A stretch of DNA of 24,488 nucleotides from JBDIAR01 sp039812545 (lineage in GTDB: Bacteria; Actinomycetota; Actinomycetes; Actinomycetales; Dermatophilaceae). The stretch's first letter is position 1. The number at the start of each line of letters is the position of its first letter. This document shows positions 1-8,131 of the stretch, one piece after another. Made by a program: the position numbers and the translations under genes. The notes below the pieces were generated by a model that saw nothing but the letters and a program-made list of their open reading frames with translations, was not told the origin of the DNA and did no database searches. The stretch lies in the NCBI GenBank assembly GCA_039812545.1, contig JBDIAR010000024.1, forward strand, positions 1 through 24,488, written 5' to 3'.

Positions 1-56
1 CGAACCGATCAGTCCGAACCGATCGAGCCGAACCAATCGAGCCGAACCGCGCAGTT
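1..56. repeat. Imperfect 14-bp tandem repeat, four units
   Basis: Four adjacent 14-bp units begin at 1, 15, 29 and 43: CGAACCGATCAGTC, CGAACCGATCGAGC, CGAACCAATCGAGC and CGAACCGCGCAGTT. The first seven bases, CGAACCG, are kept in three units and differ by one base in the third. The array lies just past the stop codon of the PIG-L gene and may continue beyond the left edge. It has no obvious coding role; the open frames across it are shadows. Confidence 0.75.
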
Positions 57-67
57 CACCCCGAGCC

Positions 68-2899
68 TCAGCCCACGGGCACCGCCGACGCGAGGAGGCC
101 GCCGGACCCGGTCCAGCCGACCACGGCAGTCGCCCCGTCGCCAACCGAACCGGTCACCGGGACGACGACCGTGGAGTTCCCCGCGGGCAGGGTCACCGTC
201 GTGGACCCGAGCACCGTGTTCGGCAGGATCGTTCCCGAGGACATGACGAACACGTGCGCGGTCCCCGCCGTGCGGGCGGTCACGCTGACGACGGCCGTGG
301 CGCCGCCGGCGGCCACCCGGGCCGAGGTCGCCCAGCCGCCGTCGGTGGCCGTCGGCCGTCCGGCGACGGCGAAGTTCGTGGCCACCGCCTGGATCAGGGT
401 CTGTGGGGAGTCCACCGACTGGAGCGCCGTCAGCGGGATGATCGGCGCGGCCGGGGTCGTCGAGCGACCGGCCGGTGGCACATACCCCGGCAGGGTCGCC
501 AGGCCCCACCGGTACGGATCGCCTTGGACCCCGCCCCAGGTCGACCACCCGATCCGGGTCTGACCGGTCTTGTCCTGGGTGTCGGAGTCGTACACGAACA
601 GGTTCATCCCGAAATGCCCCGGGTCGATCGCGGCCGGGAAATCGGCCATCGGGATGGCCACCTCGACGGTGTACCCGGCATACGGGGAACTGACGACCGA
701 GGCGACCTTCATGCCCGGCGCGGTGGAGGCATCGCCCTGGTGGGCGTCGGCATCGCGTTCGAAGCACGGCTGTCCGTCGGACATCTTCGGGAAGATCCCC
801 GTCTTGAACGTCGTCGAGGTGTTCTCCGATGTGCCGCGCGGGTCGAAGGCGAGTTCGACCGAGTCGGTGCGCCAGTGTCGCTTGCAGTCGGCCGCGTCCA
901 AGGTGGTGCCGGCGATGTCGTCGACCACGTTGACGAACACGTACAGCGTGTCCGCCGTCCACGTCACCTTCGCGGTCGCCGAGCAATCGGCCGCCGACGT
1001 GCACGCCGAACCCTCCCACACCCGCGACAGGTCGATCGTCCCGCCCGGGTACTCCCCGGGGCTGTCGACCCCGTCCACGACGGGCGCGGTCGTGGCCTGC
1101 GGGATCACGGTGGTGGGGACCAACTCCAGGGCGGCCTTCGCGCTCGCCGTGCCCGCCGAGGACGTCGTCTGCACGGTGTAGGCGTAGTCGCCTCCCTGGT
1201 TCGACGTGCGCAGCGTGCCGTCGGTGTTGGTCACCTCGACCGGCAGGGTGATCGTGGCGCCGGGAGCGAGATTGGCGTATGCCAGTTGCGCCGGGTTCGC
1301 GCTGAATCCGGCGGGTACGGCCGGGGTCACGGTGCCGGACTCGGCCCGGGGACCGTAGTTGGTGACGGTGTAGCCGATCGTCCGCTTGCCGGCGGACGGG
1401 AGCGTCAGGACCGGCAGGACGATGCCGGACAACCGCCCGGCCTGCGTGGCCTCCTTCACCCACGTCTCGTACTGCGCCACCTGCGGCAGCAACTGCTGCT
1501 GACCGACGACCGGTGGCGAGACGAGCACGGCGCGATCGGCATACCCGACGCCCTGACCGGTGGTGAGGGTTGCCGCGATCCGGGCCCGGCTGCCGAGGGT
1601 CGCGTCGGCGGCGGGCACCACGGTGAAGGTGCGGGTGACGGTGCGTCCCGGCGGAACGGCGGGGATGCGGCCGTCACCGGAGACGGTCCAGCCGGCCGGC
1701 GCGGTCAGCGCGACCGAGGCCCGATTGAGCGGCCGGTCGGTCGCCGTCACCGACACCGTTGCGGTGAAGCCGGTCCCGCGCAACACCCGGAAGCCGGAGG
1801 TGGTGACCCGCAGGCCGGTCCCGAGGGGAAGCCCACCGGCGGCCTGGGTGACCGCGCCGTCGAGCACCGCGGACGGCGAGCCGGCCTCGGTCGTGCCCGG
1901 GGCGGCATACGGCACCCGCGAATCGACCAGCGTGAACATGTCGCAGCCCAACAGGTTCGGGTCGGTGGGTACGTCGGGGAACCCGGCCCAGCCCTGCGAG
2001 GCGTACATCCGCTGGGCGGACCGTTCGATCGCGGCCCACGTGCGACCGGACGCGGACACCTTGCCGGACCACACGCCGTAGACATTGTCGGTCGCGTCCG
2101 TGGGCACGAACGTCGTCCCGCAGGCCGGTCCCGTGGACGACGTCCCAAGGGCCCCGCGCCACAAGATCTTGCCCGGCGCCCAGGTCTGCAGGCCCTCGCG
2201 GCTCAACTGCTCGGGGTATGCCGTGGGGTCGGCCGCCGCGTAGAACGCCTCGATCGCCAGCCGGGCCGCCTCCTGGTGGTTGCCGTGGTTGCCCGGGCTC
2301 GGCGCCGGGTTCATCGTGACCAGGACCCCCGGCCGGGTCTGGCGCACGACCCGCACGATCTGGCCGAGGGTGTCCTCGTGTCCCCAGACCTGTCGGGTCA
2401 GCGGTTCGGACACCGTGTAGTAGAAGTCGACCTTGTCCAAGTTGATGATGTCCCGCACGCCCGCGGTGCCCGCCGCGCGGCGTTCCTCGTCCTCACGCAA
2501 CAGGCCGAGGGCCGGCCCCTCCTGCGGTCCGACGGCGTTGCCGCCGCCCTCGCCGCGGGTGATCGTGACCACGCCGACCCGGATGCCGTAGTCCTCGGTC
2601 CATTCCCCGAGCGTGGACAGGGTGCTCGCCTCGTCGTCCGGGTGGGCACCGACGTACAAGACGTCCAGGTGCGCGGCCGGCCCGGCGGAGGTCGTCGCGT
2701 CCGGGGGTGCCTCGACGCGGGCGGGGCGGGTCTGCGGTCCGGCGCTCGCGGCGTCGGCCCAGACCCCTGTGACCACCAGCGCAGCACTGGCCACCAGGGC
2801 GGTACCCACCCTGCGCAGCCGGGACGGGAGCCGGGTGGGCGGCCGGTCGGGCAGCCGGTGCGTCGAGATCGGGGAGCGGGGTTCGGTGAGGACGGGCAT
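68..2899 (-). CDS. Secreted PIG-L family deacetylase with NEW3-like and CBM9-like domains
   Basis: Predicted exported protein of 943 residues. A signal peptide runs to about residue 53 (basic stretch, hydrophobic core, ASA before the cut). The PIG-L/LmbE zinc hydrolase domain follows, with the AHPDDE metal motif at about residues 85-90 and a second histidine-rich site, GNHGNHQEA, near 203-210. Such enzymes remove N-acetyl groups from GlcNAc-type sugars. Residues about 360-460 resemble a NEW3 (alpha-galactosidase-associated) domain, and about 605-810 a CBM9-like carbohydrate-binding or DOMON-type domain (PVVDGVDSPGEY, TDSVELAFDP). The C-terminal 120 residues are a further beta-rich region of unknown kind. 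I chose the ATG at 2899 because GGAAAGGG precedes it by about 8 bases; a GTG at 2926 is the alternative. Substrate is unknown; an extracellular or wall amino-sugar polymer is an inference. Divergent from the adenosine deaminase gene. Confidence 0.87.
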   Translation of the reverse strand: MPVLTEPRSPISTHRLPDRPPTRLPSRLRRVGTALVASAALVVTGVWADAASAGPQTRPARVEAPPDATTSAGPAAHLDVLYVGAHPDDEASTLSTLGEWTEDYGIRVGVVTITRGEGGGNAVGPQEGPALGLLREDEERRAAGTAGVRDIINLDKVDFYYTVSEPLTRQVWGHEDTLGQIVRVVRQTRPGVLVTMNPAPSPGNHGNHQEAARLAIEAFYAAADPTAYPEQLSREGLQTWAPGKILWRGALGTSSTGPACGTTFVPTDATDNVYGVWSGKVSASGRTWAAIERSAQRMYASQGWAGFPDVPTDPNLLGCDMFTLVDSRVPYAAPGTTEAGSPSAVLDGAVTQAAGGLPLGTGLRVTTSGFRVLRGTGFTATVSVTATDRPLNRASVALTAPAGWTVSGDGRIPAVPPGRTVTRTFTVVPAADATLGSRARIAATLTTGQGVGYADRAVLVSPPVVGQQQLLPQVAQYETWVKEATQAGRLSGIVLPVLTLPSAGKRTIGYTVTNYGPRAESGTVTPAVPAGFSANPAQLAYANLAPGATITLPVEVTNTDGTLRTSNQGGDYAYTVQTTSSAGTASAKAALELVPTTVIPQATTAPVVDGVDSPGEYPGGTIDLSRVWEGSACTSAADCSATAKVTWTADTLYVFVNVVDDIAGTTLDAADCKRHWRTDSVELAFDPRGTSENTSTTFKTGIFPKMSDGQPCFERDADAHQGDASTAPGMKVASVVSSPYAGYTVEVAIPMADFPAAIDPGHFGMNLFVYDSDTQDKTGQTRIGWSTWGGVQGDPYRWGLATLPGYVPPAGRSTTPAAPIIPLTALQSVDSPQTLIQAVATNFAVAGRPTATDGGWATSARVAAGGATAVVSVTARTAGTAHVFVMSSGTILPNTVLGSTTVTLPAGNSTVVVPVTGSVGDGATAVVGWTGSGGLLASAVPVG

Positions 2900-2920
2900 G
2901 GCGGGCACCCTTTCCATCGG

Positions 2921-2934
2921 CCACACCGGTGTGG
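2921..2934. promoter_or_regulatory. 14-bp perfect palindrome, candidate operator of the PIG-L gene
   Basis: CCACACCGGTGTGG is a perfect 14-bp palindrome. It lies 17-30 bases downstream (minus strand) of an AT-rich -10-like box and just before the PIG-L start, where a bound repressor would block transcription. The symmetry is seen; the operator role is inference. Confidence 0.45.
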
Positions 2935-2950
2935 TGACGGGCCGAAACCT

Positions 2951-2958
2951 TATTTATA
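2951..2958. promoter_or_regulatory. AT-rich core promoter element between divergent genes
   Basis: TATTTATA (TATAAATA on the minus strand) is an isolated AT-rich octamer in very GC-rich DNA, in the 121-bp gap between the divergent PIG-L and adenosine deaminase genes. It is the best -10 candidate for the minus strand and could also serve the plus strand. I found no convincing -35 partner on either side. Confidence 0.45.
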
Positions 2959-3020
2959 CGTGATGCGGGTCACCGCGCACCAGACCCGCCGGGCGCGGAG
3001 GTCACCTAGGGTTGGGCGTC

Positions 3021-4061
3021 ATGCGGGACCTCGCGACGCTACCGAAGGCGCACCTGCATCTGCACTTCACCGGGTCGCTCGCGCTGCCCAGTCTGGTGGA
3101 ACTCGCGCAGGGCCACGGGATCCGGCTGCCGGACGCGTTGACCCGCGACTGGCCACCCCGGTTGAGCGCGGCCGACGAACGCGGCTGGTTCCGGTTCCAA
3201 CGGCTCTACGACGCGGCCCGGGCCTGCGTCCGCGACGAGGGGGACCTGCGACGAGTGGTGCGGGAGGCGGCCGCCGCAGACGCCGCGGAGGGGTCTCGGT
3301 GGCTGGAACTCCAGGTCGACCCGACCTCGTATGCCGCCCGGCTCGGCGGCCTGACGCCCACCCTGGAGATCGTCCTCGACGAGGCCGCCGCCGCCTCGAA
3401 CGCGCTCGGAATCGGCGTCGCGGTCGTCGTGGCGGCCAGCCGGATCCGTCACCCGTTGGACGCCCGCACGCTGGCCCGCCTTGCCGCCCGGTATGCCGGC
3501 GCCGGACCGGGTGGCGTCGTCGGGTTCGGTCTGTCCAACGACGAGCGACGCGGCGAGACCGGTGAGTTCGCTCGGGCCTTCGAGATCGCCCGTCGGGCCG
3601 GTCTGGCCTCGGTCCCGCACGGCGGCGAACTGCTCGGGGCGGACCACGTGGCGGCCGTCCTCGCCGAGCTTCGGCCGGATCGGCTCGGTCACGGAGTGCG
3701 GGCGGTCGAGGACCCCGCCGTCCTGGCCGCCGTGGCGCGGGCCGGGGTCGGCCTTGAGGTCTGCACGCTCAGCAATCTGGCCCTCGGCGTCTACTCCGGG
3801 CCCGACGCGGTGCCGCTACGCGAGCTGTATGCCGCCGGCATACCCGTGGCATTGGGCGCCGACGATCCGCTGCTGTTCGGTTCCCGGTTGGTCGACCAAT
3901 ACGAGTTCGCCCGGGCCGAACTCGGGTTCACCGACGCCGAGCTGGCCGAGTTGGCCCGTCAGTCGTTCCGGATCAGCCGGGCTCCGGAGTCGGTCGTCAC
4001 CGCCGGCCTGGCCGACATCGACGCCTGGCTGGCCGGGCCCCCTGACCCACCCGACGCCTGA
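3021..4061 (+). CDS. Adenosine deaminase family protein
   Basis: Metal-dependent amidohydrolase of 346 residues, the usual length of the family, which deaminates adenosine or a related adenine compound. In order I see the N-terminal zinc motif KAHLHLHFTGS (residues about 9-19), the segment VVGFGLSNDE, the metal histidine motif PHGGE, the catalytic-loop motif DRLGHG, and LGADDPLLF, corresponding to the family's NTDDP. In Escherichia coli Add the segment before DE is GDLAG, so the Ser-Asn here may alter specificity; adenine or a modified nucleoside cannot be excluded. No signal peptide, so cytoplasmic. ATG 3021 is chosen, with AGGG about 9 bases upstream; an in-frame TTG at 3012 is less likely. 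All three Tyr-Ala pairs use TAT GCC while other Tyr codons are TAC (see the repeat entry). Convergent with xylB 41 bp away. Confidence 0.87.
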   Translation: MRDLATLPKAHLHLHFTGSLALPSLVELAQGHGIRLPDALTRDWPPRLSAADERGWFRFQRLYDAARACVRDEGDLRRVVREAAAADAAEGSRWLELQVDPTSYAARLGGLTPTLEIVLDEAAAASNALGIGVAVVVAASRIRHPLDARTLARLAARYAGAGPGGVVGFGLSNDERRGETGEFARAFEIARRAGLASVPHGGELLGADHVAAVLAELRPDRLGHGVRAVEDPAVLAAVARAGVGLEVCTLSNLALGVYSGPDAVPLRELYAAGIPVALGADDPLLFGSRLVDQYEFARAELGFTDAELAELARQSFRISRAPESVVTAGLADIDAWLAGPPDPPDA

Positions 4062-4102
4062 CGCCGGCGCCGGAGTCCCGACGCCGACCCCCTACGCCCG
4101 TG

Positions 4103-5518
4103 TCAGCCGACGTCGTGCATGGTCCGCAACAGATCGGCATACCGGCCGCGGATCTCCGCAGAGGTGTCCTGACCGCTCGGGTCGAGTTCGGCATCCACGG
4201 CGACCGGCCAGTCCGGCAGTCCATGGCCCGGCCCGGCCAGCGCCCAGGCGGCCTGACGGGCCGCACCCAGGCCGACGTACTCCCCCGGCCGGGGCACGAC
4301 GATCGGCACGCCGAAGAGCTGCGCCGCGATGGTGCGCACGGCCCGGGAGGCGGCCGCCCCGCCGATGAGATGGACGCGTTCGACGGCGACGCCGTGCGCC
4401 CGAAGCGCATCGACACCGCCGACGAGGTTGAGCAACATGCCCTCGACGGCGGCACGCGCGATGTTCTCCGGGGTCGCGTTGCCGCGCGTCAGGCCGGTCA
4501 GCGTCCCGGTCGCATCGGGCAGGTCGGGGGTCCGTTCGCCGTCCAGATACGGCAGCAGGATCAACCCACCGGCGCCGGGCGCGGCGGCCAGGGCCAATGC
4601 GTCGATCCCCCCCAGATCGGTCCCGAGAATGGCCGCCGCCGCGGTCATGACGCGAGCGGCGTTGAGCGTGCACATCAACGGGAGGTAACCCCCCGCCGCG
4701 TCGGCGAACGATGCGATCACCCCCGTCTCGTCGCTGACGGCGTGGTCCGCGCGGGCAAACACCGTGCCGCTCGTGCCCAGCGAGACGACGGCATCCCCGG
4801 GGCGCAGCCCCAGTCCGAGCGCCGCCCCCATATTGTCGCCGGTGCCCGCGGCCACCACGACGCCGTCGGCGGTGGTACCGGCCGGTTCCTGTGGCCCCAA
4901 CACCTGCGGGGTCCCGACGACCCGGCCCATCGCGAGTTCGAGCAGATCGGGGCGGTAGGTCTGCGAGATGGCCGACCAGTACCCCGTCCCGGAGGCGTCG
5001 CCCCGATCGGTCGTCCACCGCTGCGGCACCCCCCCGCCGGCGAGGAAGCGTCCGGTGAGCCAGTCGTGCGGGAGCACGCAGACCGAGACGCGGGCGGCCA
5101 GATCCGGTTCGGCCCGGGCGAGCCAGCGCAGCTTGGTGATGGTGAACGCAGCGACCGGGACCAGCCCGATCTCGGTGGCCCAGCGCCGCGCGCCACCGAA
5201 CTCGCGGGTCAGGTCGGCCGCGTCCCGCGCGGACCTGGTGTCATTCCACAGCAGGGCGTCGTGGACGACGGTGCCGTCCTCATCCATCGCGACCATGCCG
5301 TGCTGTTGGCCGCCGACCGACAGGGCCGCCACGCCGTCCAGGACACCGTCCGACGCGGCTGCCTGGAGGGCCGACCACCAGTGCCGTGGATCGACCTGCG
5401 TGCCGTCCGGGTGCGGCGCCCGGCCGGTCCGGACGACCTCACCGGTATCCGCGTCGCAGACGACGATCTTGCAGGACTGGGTGGAGGAATCCACCCCGGC
5501 CACGAGTTGCTGAGCCAT
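4103..5518 (-). CDS. xylB: Xylulokinase
   Basis: FGGY-family carbohydrate kinase of 471 residues that phosphorylates D-xylulose to D-xylulose 5-phosphate. Seen: the ATP-binding start GVDSSTQS (residues 8-15), the xylulose-kinase signature GGQQHGMV (69-76), LWNDTRS (90-96), a GTGDN segment near 228 where the family's catalytic Asp lies, the GTSGTVFA phosphate loop near 250, and the C-terminal LIGGAAASRAV and GLGAARQAAW motifs. QQHG and WNDTR favour xylulose over glycerol or gluconate. The ATG has a good site, GGGAAGGA, about 7 bases upstream. It is the last gene of the polyol operon, 82 bp after the alcohol dehydrogenase, with a strong hairpin in that gap. It places the operon's product in the pentose phosphate pathway. 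Confidence 0.93.
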   Translation of the reverse strand: MAQQLVAGVDSSTQSCKIVVCDADTGEVVRTGRAPHPDGTQVDPRHWWSALQAAASDGVLDGVAALSVGGQQHGMVAMDEDGTVVHDALLWNDTRSARDAADLTREFGGARRWATEIGLVPVAAFTITKLRWLARAEPDLAARVSVCVLPHDWLTGRFLAGGGVPQRWTTDRGDASGTGYWSAISQTYRPDLLELAMGRVVGTPQVLGPQEPAGTTADGVVVAAGTGDNMGAALGLGLRPGDAVVSLGTSGTVFARADHAVSDETGVIASFADAAGGYLPLMCTLNAARVMTAAAAILGTDLGGIDALALAAAPGAGGLILLPYLDGERTPDLPDATGTLTGLTRGNATPENIARAAVEGMLLNLVGGVDALRAHGVAVERVHLIGGAAASRAVRTIAAQLFGVPIVVPRPGEYVGLGAARQAAWALAGPGHGLPDWPVAVDAELDPSGQDTSAEIRGRYADLLRTMHDVG

Positions 5519-5565
5519 CCCGGTCCTTCCCCGGCATACTCACCGGCTGATTCTCCTGGCGCACC

Positions 5566-5593
5566 CGCCGGGCCGCGATCACGCGACCCGGCG
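5566..5593 (-). other. Intercistronic hairpin upstream of xylB
   Basis: CGCCGGG (5566-5572) pairs with CCCGGCG (5587-5593), and inside it CGCG pairs with CGCG across an ATCA loop, with a single C/A mismatch between the two stems. The structure starts 8 bases past the alcohol dehydrogenase stop and ends 47 bases before xylB. No T-run follows on the minus strand, so it is more likely an mRNA-stability or partial attenuation element than a true terminator. Base pairing is seen; the role is inferred. Confidence 0.5.
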
Positions 5594-5600
5594 AGCGGGG

Positions 5601-6650
5601 TCAGTCGCGCCAGACGATGCACACCTTGCCGGATTGCCCGGCATCAGCCACACGGTATGCCTCTGCGGCCTCCGAGAGCGAGTACCGGTGTGTGACGATC
5701 TCCTCGGGATGCAGCCCCCAGCGTGGCAGCCGCTCCAGCAAGGCGGCCATATTGGCCAGCGACGACACCCACGACCCGTGAACCGTCAACTGCTTGTGGA
5801 TCATCAGCTCGCTGACCGCGAACGAGACGGTGCCGCCTTCACCCACGAACACACAACGACCCCAGCCGCGGGTGTTGCGCAGTGCCGCCTCCCGGGCCGC
5901 CGGGTTGCCGCTGCAATCCACGCTCACCTCGCAGCCCTGGCCGTCGGTCGCCCCGGCCACGGCGTCGTCCAACTCGGCGGGGTCGGTGACCGCCACGTCG
6001 ACCAGCCCGAGCCGTCGGGCCAGGTCGACCCGGTCGGCGGAGACGTCCGAACCGACGACCGTCGTGGCACCCATCGCCCGACCGAGCATGGCGGTCGCCA
6101 GGCCGACCGGCCCGAGACCGGTGACGAGCAGTCGGTCGTCACCGGAGATCGCCGCCCGTTGCAGTCCCTGGTATGCCGTGCCGAACCCGCAGGAGACCAG
6201 CGCGCCGTCGACGAAGCTGAGTTCGTCCGGCAGCGGGATGCACGAAACCGCCTCGGCGAGAAGGAAATCGCCGTGGCCGCCGTCGCGTTGCCACCCGTAT
6301 GCCGCCCGTTGCTCGCTCAGGCAGCCGATGGGATAGCCGCGACGGCACTCCTGACACATCCCGCAACCGGAGATGTGATAGACGACGACGCGGTCGCCGA
6401 CCGCCCGCGACCGGACGCCCGGGCCCACCGCGACGACTTCGCCACAGGGCTCGTGACCGGCGACCACGCCGCGATAGCCCTCCGCGCCCGTGCCCAGGTG
6501 CTCACGGTAGATCGCCCGGATGTCGCTGCCGCAGATGGAGGAGGCCCGCATCTTCAGCAGCACCTGCCCGGGTCCGGGCTCGGGGACCTCGACGACCCGA
6601 TGCTCGACGGTGCTGTTGCCGGGGAGGAAGACCCCGTTCATCGTCGTCAC
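5601..6650 (-). CDS. Zinc-dependent medium-chain alcohol (polyol) dehydrogenase
   Basis: MDR-superfamily NAD(P)-dependent dehydrogenase of 349 residues. The catalytic zinc ligands are Cys40 (SICGSD) and the GHE motif at 65-67. The structural zinc site has four Cys at 96, 99, 102 and 110. The Rossmann motif GLGPVG lies near 175, followed by GSDVS, whose Asp suggests NAD preference. In this setting it probably oxidises a polyol such as sorbitol, xylitol or L-arabitol at C2 to a ketose. Threonine dehydrogenase-like or other secondary alcohol activity cannot be excluded from motifs alone. The GTG start at 6650 overlaps the stop of the upstream mannitol dehydrogenase (GTGA), and GGAGAGG lies 11 bases before it; an ATG at 6641 is possible. 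The overlap implies translational coupling. Confidence 0.87.
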   Translation of the reverse strand: MTTMNGVFLPGNSTVEHRVVEVPEPGPGQVLLKMRASSICGSDIRAIYREHLGTGAEGYRGVVAGHEPCGEVVAVGPGVRSRAVGDRVVVYHISGCGMCQECRRGYPIGCLSEQRAAYGWQRDGGHGDFLLAEAVSCIPLPDELSFVDGALVSCGFGTAYQGLQRAAISGDDRLLVTGLGPVGLATAMLGRAMGATTVVGSDVSADRVDLARRLGLVDVAVTDPAELDDAVAGATDGQGCEVSVDCSGNPAAREAALRNTRGWGRCVFVGEGGTVSFAVSELMIHKQLTVHGSWVSSLANMAALLERLPRWGLHPEEIVTHRYSLSEAAEAYRVADAGQSGKVCIVWRD

Positions 6651-8131
6651 AGGTCACGCCACCTCTCCAGCGTGGCCCGGGCGCCGTTGTCGTGCAGAGA
6701 CTCCAGCGCCGTGAGGTAGACGCTGGCAAATCTCTGATCATCGGCAAGGGACCCGAAGAAGTCCGGATCGCGTAGGAACGCCAACGGATCCTCGCCCTGG
6801 CGCGCGGCGGCGGCCATCACCTTCTCGCGGAACCGGTCGACCACCTCGATCGGCTCGCCCTGCTCGTCGAACCCCTCGGCATACCGCGCCCATGAGGCGA
6901 TGACGAGCGCGGATCGCGCGAACTGCCCGCCCGAGGCCAGGTTGGCGTTGACGACGGGGACGAGCCACTTGGGGATCCGGTCCGAACTCTCGGCGCACAG
7001 CCGGGCCAGCGTGTCGCGGACCGCGGGGTTGGCGAATCGCGAGATCAGCTCGTGCCGATACGCGTCGAGATCCACGCCGGGTACCTCCGGCAGGGTCGGT
7101 GACCCTTCGTGCTCCATGTACCCGAGGAGGAAGTCGACGAACAGCGGGTCCTGGCATACCTCGTGGGCGAAGCGGTAGCCCGAGAGATACCCGAGGTAGC
7201 ACAGCGCCTGGTGGGAGGCGTTGAGCAACCGCAGCTTCATCAACTCGTACGGGACCACGTCTTCCACGAGTTGGACGCCGACCTGCTCGAAGGCCGGCCG
7301 CCCGAGCGGGAAGTGGTCCTCCAGCACCCATTGGGTGAACGGCTCGCACACCACCGGCCAGGCGTCCTGTATGCCGAAAACCTGCGCCAGCTGGTCGATG
7401 TCGGCCTGGGCGGTGACCGGTGTGATCCGGTCGACCATGCAGTTCGGGAAGACGACGTTCTCGGCGAACCAGTCCCCGAACTCGGCGTCCTGCATACGGG
7501 CGAAAGCCGTCATGGTCTTGCGGGCGACGTCGCCGTTGCCCGGCAGGTTGTCGCAGGACATCACCGTGAAGGGGGCGATTCCCTTGTCCCGCCGTGCTTT
7601 CAGCGCAGCCGTGATGAACCCGAACGCACTGCGCGGCCGGGTCCCGTCGGCGATGTCGGCCTGCAGCGCCTCGTCCGCCGGGTCGAACTCCCCCGTGACC
7701 TGATTGACGTGGTAGCCGCCCTCGGTGATCGTCAACGAGACGATCCGGATCGCCGGATCGGCCATCTTGTCGATGACCGCCTGCGGGTCGTCGGGGGCGA
7801 ACAGGTAGTCCACGATCGACCCGATGACCGTGGGCTCAAGGCGCCCGTCGGGGTGCTTGAGGACCATGGTGTACAGACAGTCCTGTCCGAGCAGGGCATC
7901 GGCCATCCGCTTGTCGCCGGGCATCGTCCCGACTCCGACGATCCCCCAGTCCAGTGCCTCGCCGGTGTTCATCAGCCGGTCGAGGTACATCGCCTGATGC
8001 GCCCGGTGGAAGCCGCCCACGCCGAAGTGGACGATGCCGGCCGTCACCTTCGACCGGTCGTATGCCGGCCGCCCCACCTCGGCGGGAAGCTCGCCGAGGT
8101 GGGGGGCGCTCAGAGCGACGGGTTCGGTCAT
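6647..8131 (-). CDS. Mannitol 2-dehydrogenase / D-arabitol dehydrogenase family protein
   Basis: Polyol-specific long-chain dehydrogenase of 494 residues, normal for the family. It oxidises D-mannitol to fructose or D-arabitol to D-xylulose with NAD. Seen: the nucleotide-binding start VHFGVGGFHRAHQAMY (about 34-49), the TITEGGY segment, the DNLPGNG segment, the MVDRITP signature, and the catalytic Lys-Asn-His pattern in KLRLLNASHQAL near residue 300. Motifs do not separate mannitol from arabitol. The xylulokinase in the same operon favours D-arabitol or dual use, as in the Corynebacterium glutamicum mtlD-xylB arabitol genes. The ATG overlaps the upstream permease stop (ATGA), and the stop overlaps the next gene, so it is tightly coupled. 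Cytoplasmic. Confidence 0.9.
   Translation of the reverse strand: MTEPVALSAPHLGELPAEVGRPAYDRSKVTAGIVHFGVGGFHRAHQAMYLDRLMNTGEALDWGIVGVGTMPGDKRMADALLGQDCLYTMVLKHPDGRLEPTVIGSIVDYLFAPDDPQAVIDKMADPAIRIVSLTITEGGYHVNQVTGEFDPADEALQADIADGTRPRSAFGFITAALKARRDKGIAPFTVMSCDNLPGNGDVARKTMTAFARMQDAEFGDWFAENVVFPNCMVDRITPVTAQADIDQLAQVFGIQDAWPVVCEPFTQWVLEDHFPLGRPAFEQVGVQLVEDVVPYELMKLRLLNASHQALCYLGYLSGYRFAHEVCQDPLFVDFLLGYMEHEGSPTLPEVPGVDLDAYRHELISRFANPAVRDTLARLCAESSDRIPKWLVPVVNANLASGGQFARSALVIASWARYAEGFDEQGEPIEVVDRFREKVMAAAARQGEDPLAFLRDPDFFGSLADDQRFASVYLTALESLHDNGARATLERWRDL

Noticed and set aside
254..3565. Plus-strand open frame of 1103 codons across the PIG-L and adenosine deaminase region
   Set aside because: It runs antisense through a gene with clear domains and then out of frame through the next. 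It is extremely Arg/Gly/Asp-rich, has no domain motif, and is a by-product of GC-rich codon structure.
4062..4080. CCGGCGCCGG palindrome between the adenosine deaminase and xylB genes as a terminator
   Set aside because: Self-complementary 10-mers of C and G are common at this composition; there is no loop or T-run.
4100..5695. Plus-strand open frame of 531 codons opposite xylB
   Set aside because: Antisense shadow of xylulokinase, which carries all FGGY motifs on the minus strand.
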